DNA of 48,158 nucleotides, taken from NCBI RefSeq assembly GCF_001612745.1, contig NZ_BDBA01000080.1, positions 1 to 48,158 on the forward strand, read 5' to 3'. Within the stretch, counting starts at the first letter, position 1; every line of letters begins with the position of its first letter. This DNA comes from Nocardia amamiensis NBRC 102102 (GTDB lineage: Bacteria; Actinomycetota; Actinomycetes; Mycobacteriales; Mycobacteriaceae). Both the position numbers and the translations under genes were made by a program. Below the pieces are notes generated by a model, which did not search any database, was not told where the DNA came from, and saw only the letters and a program-made list of their open reading frames with translations. This document shows, piece after piece, positions 47,300-48,158 of this stretch.

Positions 47300-48158
47300 T
47301 GCTGCCTCGCGAGGGCGATCAGGGTGGTCAATGTGGCCTCGGCGACGGCGGTTATGTCGGATTCGTTGTGGGTTGTGGTGTCGTAGCGCAGGTAGACGGT
47401 GAGCCGTCCGTTCTCGATCGCGGCGTTGACTTCCAGCGAGTACGGTCGGGCACCGTCGGCGCTTTGTGCGGCGAGCTGTTCGGTAGCGTAGGTGAAGACC
47501 GTGTTCTGTTGCCCGGTGGCGAAGTGTCCGAGGTAGTTGAGGCAGACATCGGAGGTCTTAGTCGGCAGCCGCCACCCGGCCAGGTAGGCGCCGACACCGA
47601 ATCCGACACCACCGCGCGGGGTCGACGCGATCGCCTCGCGCGCGATCGCCAACGCCTCGACGGGAGTCGTATCAGCAGTCAGATCCAGCCGAACGGGATA
47701 GATCGCGGTGAACCACCCCACCGACCGGGACAAATCCATCCCCGCCGAAACGTCACGCCCATGACCCTCCACATCCACCAGAACTGAGTTGAGATGCGGT
47801 GTACCGCTGGCGGGTTGGGGACGCCATCGCTGAAGCGCCAAAGCCAGTGCGGCGGCAAGAGCGGGTTCGATCGAACGAGTCCGAACGAGGTTGGCGATCC
47901 GGTCGATCTCAACCGCAACGACGACTTCCGCAGCGTCGTCGACGCGAGCGGTGCCCGAGCCCGCGCTGATGACGAATGGTGCGTGCTGGGTGACGGTGTC
48001 CCAGTGTGCCCGTTCGGCGTGCTGTTGTGCGCTGTCGACGCTCTCGTGCAGCGAGCGGGCCCATCGAGCGAACGAAGTGGGTTCAGGCTCTATAACGACG
48101 GCGTGGCCCGCTGTTGCTGCTTGGTAGGCGCGTTCGAGGTCGTCGATGACGATGCGCC
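47296..48158 (-). CDS. Nonribosomal peptide synthetase, 3' end (epimerization domain), partial
   Basis: 287 codons open to the window edge with no start. SVLVDVEGHGRDVSAGMDLS, RSVGWFTAIYPVRL and DVCLNYLGHF are the C-terminal core motifs of an NRPS epimerization domain (or a related condensation domain); the HHxxxDG motif lies beyond the window. It ends RQQ with an overlapping ATGA to the next gene and no thioesterase domain follows. The peptide should therefore carry a D-residue at the last module. Confidence 0.88.
   Translation of the reverse strand, partial: RIVIDDLERAYQAATAGHAVVIEPEPTSFARWARSLHESVDSAQQHAERAHWDTVTQHAPFVISAGSGTARVDDAAEVVVAVEIDRIANLVRTRSIEPALAAALALALQRWRPQPASGTPHLNSVLVDVEGHGRDVSAGMDLSRSVGWFTAIYPVRLDLTADTTPVEALAIAREAIASTPRGGVGFGVGAYLAGWRLPTKTSDVCLNYLGHFATGQQNTVFTYATEQLAAQSADGARPYSLEVNAAIENGRLTVYLRYDTTTHNESDITAVAEATLTTLIALARQQ

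Noticed and set aside
1..48158. tRNA or rRNA genes, CRISPR arrays
   Set aside because: No cloverleaf-like or regularly spaced repeat pattern was seen on either strand.

Overview
The window is high-GC actinobacterial DNA, most probably Nocardia or a close relative. It carries WXG100 (type VII secretion) proteins, a YbaB-like ESX-associated protein, DUF397 / DUF5753 / Methyltransf_19 regulatory modules, probable DUF4254-family proteins and an MbtH-dependent NRPS cluster. GTG starts and 4-bp start/stop overlaps are frequent. Everything here was read by eye from translations; no database search was run. Most of the window is accessory DNA, and I saw no rRNA, tRNA or CRISPR.

Layout. 0-3.5 kb: a TetR regulator divergent from a methyltransferase with a 17-bp operator repeated between them, then an MFS exporter with an ArsR regulator. 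4.0-6.1 kb: an IS110-family insertion sequence beside a WXG100 gene pair. 6.3-11.7 kb: small-molecule modifying enzymes (tandem GNATs, an APH-type kinase, another GNAT, a kinase/histidine-phosphatase fusion) mixed with decayed genes. 11.8-14.6 kb: debris of a type VII secretion locus (a chimeric WXG100 remnant, a large frameshifted ESX-toxin-like gene, an intact ankyrin protein, a YbaB-like protein and a truncated gene). 14.5-18.6 kb: a short methyltransferase, a 793-residue HIT / P-loop kinase / SGNH / GNAT fusion, and a divergent APH-type kinase with a shifted C-terminus. 19-25.7 kb: a broken GFA-family gene, a MazG-like/GNAT fusion operon, an XRE(DUF5753)-methyltransferase-DUF397 module, a divergent XRE-TPR regulator and a Nudix gene.

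26.2-31.2 kb is a tightly coupled operon of five poorly characterised proteins followed by a nucleoside hydrolase, a small membrane protein, a cold-shock protein and a TetR regulator. 31.4-36.2 kb is a mobile-element-like block: a serine recombinase beside a truncated methyltransferase, a HicB-like protein, a PD-(D/E)XK nuclease-like protein and small unknowns. 36.4-38.4 kb holds relics of a carbamoyltransferase and a methyltransferase next to an RmlB-like 4,6-dehydratase.

39.3-48.2 kb is the end of an NRPS gene cluster. On the minus strand, an NRPS ending in an epimerization domain is followed, with start/stop overlaps or a 1-base gap, by a beta-lactamase-fold protein (candidate offloading enzyme), a methyltransferase, an MbtH protein, an NAD-dependent epimerase and a SyrP/TauD-type oxygenase. 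Next to them are stand-alone aspartyl- and seryl-tRNA synthetases that both look unlike actinobacterial housekeeping enzymes. That pairing, the four-domain fusion and the 26-30 kb operon are the best candidates for new biology. Several genes carry single-base frameshifts, so decay must be separated from assembly error.
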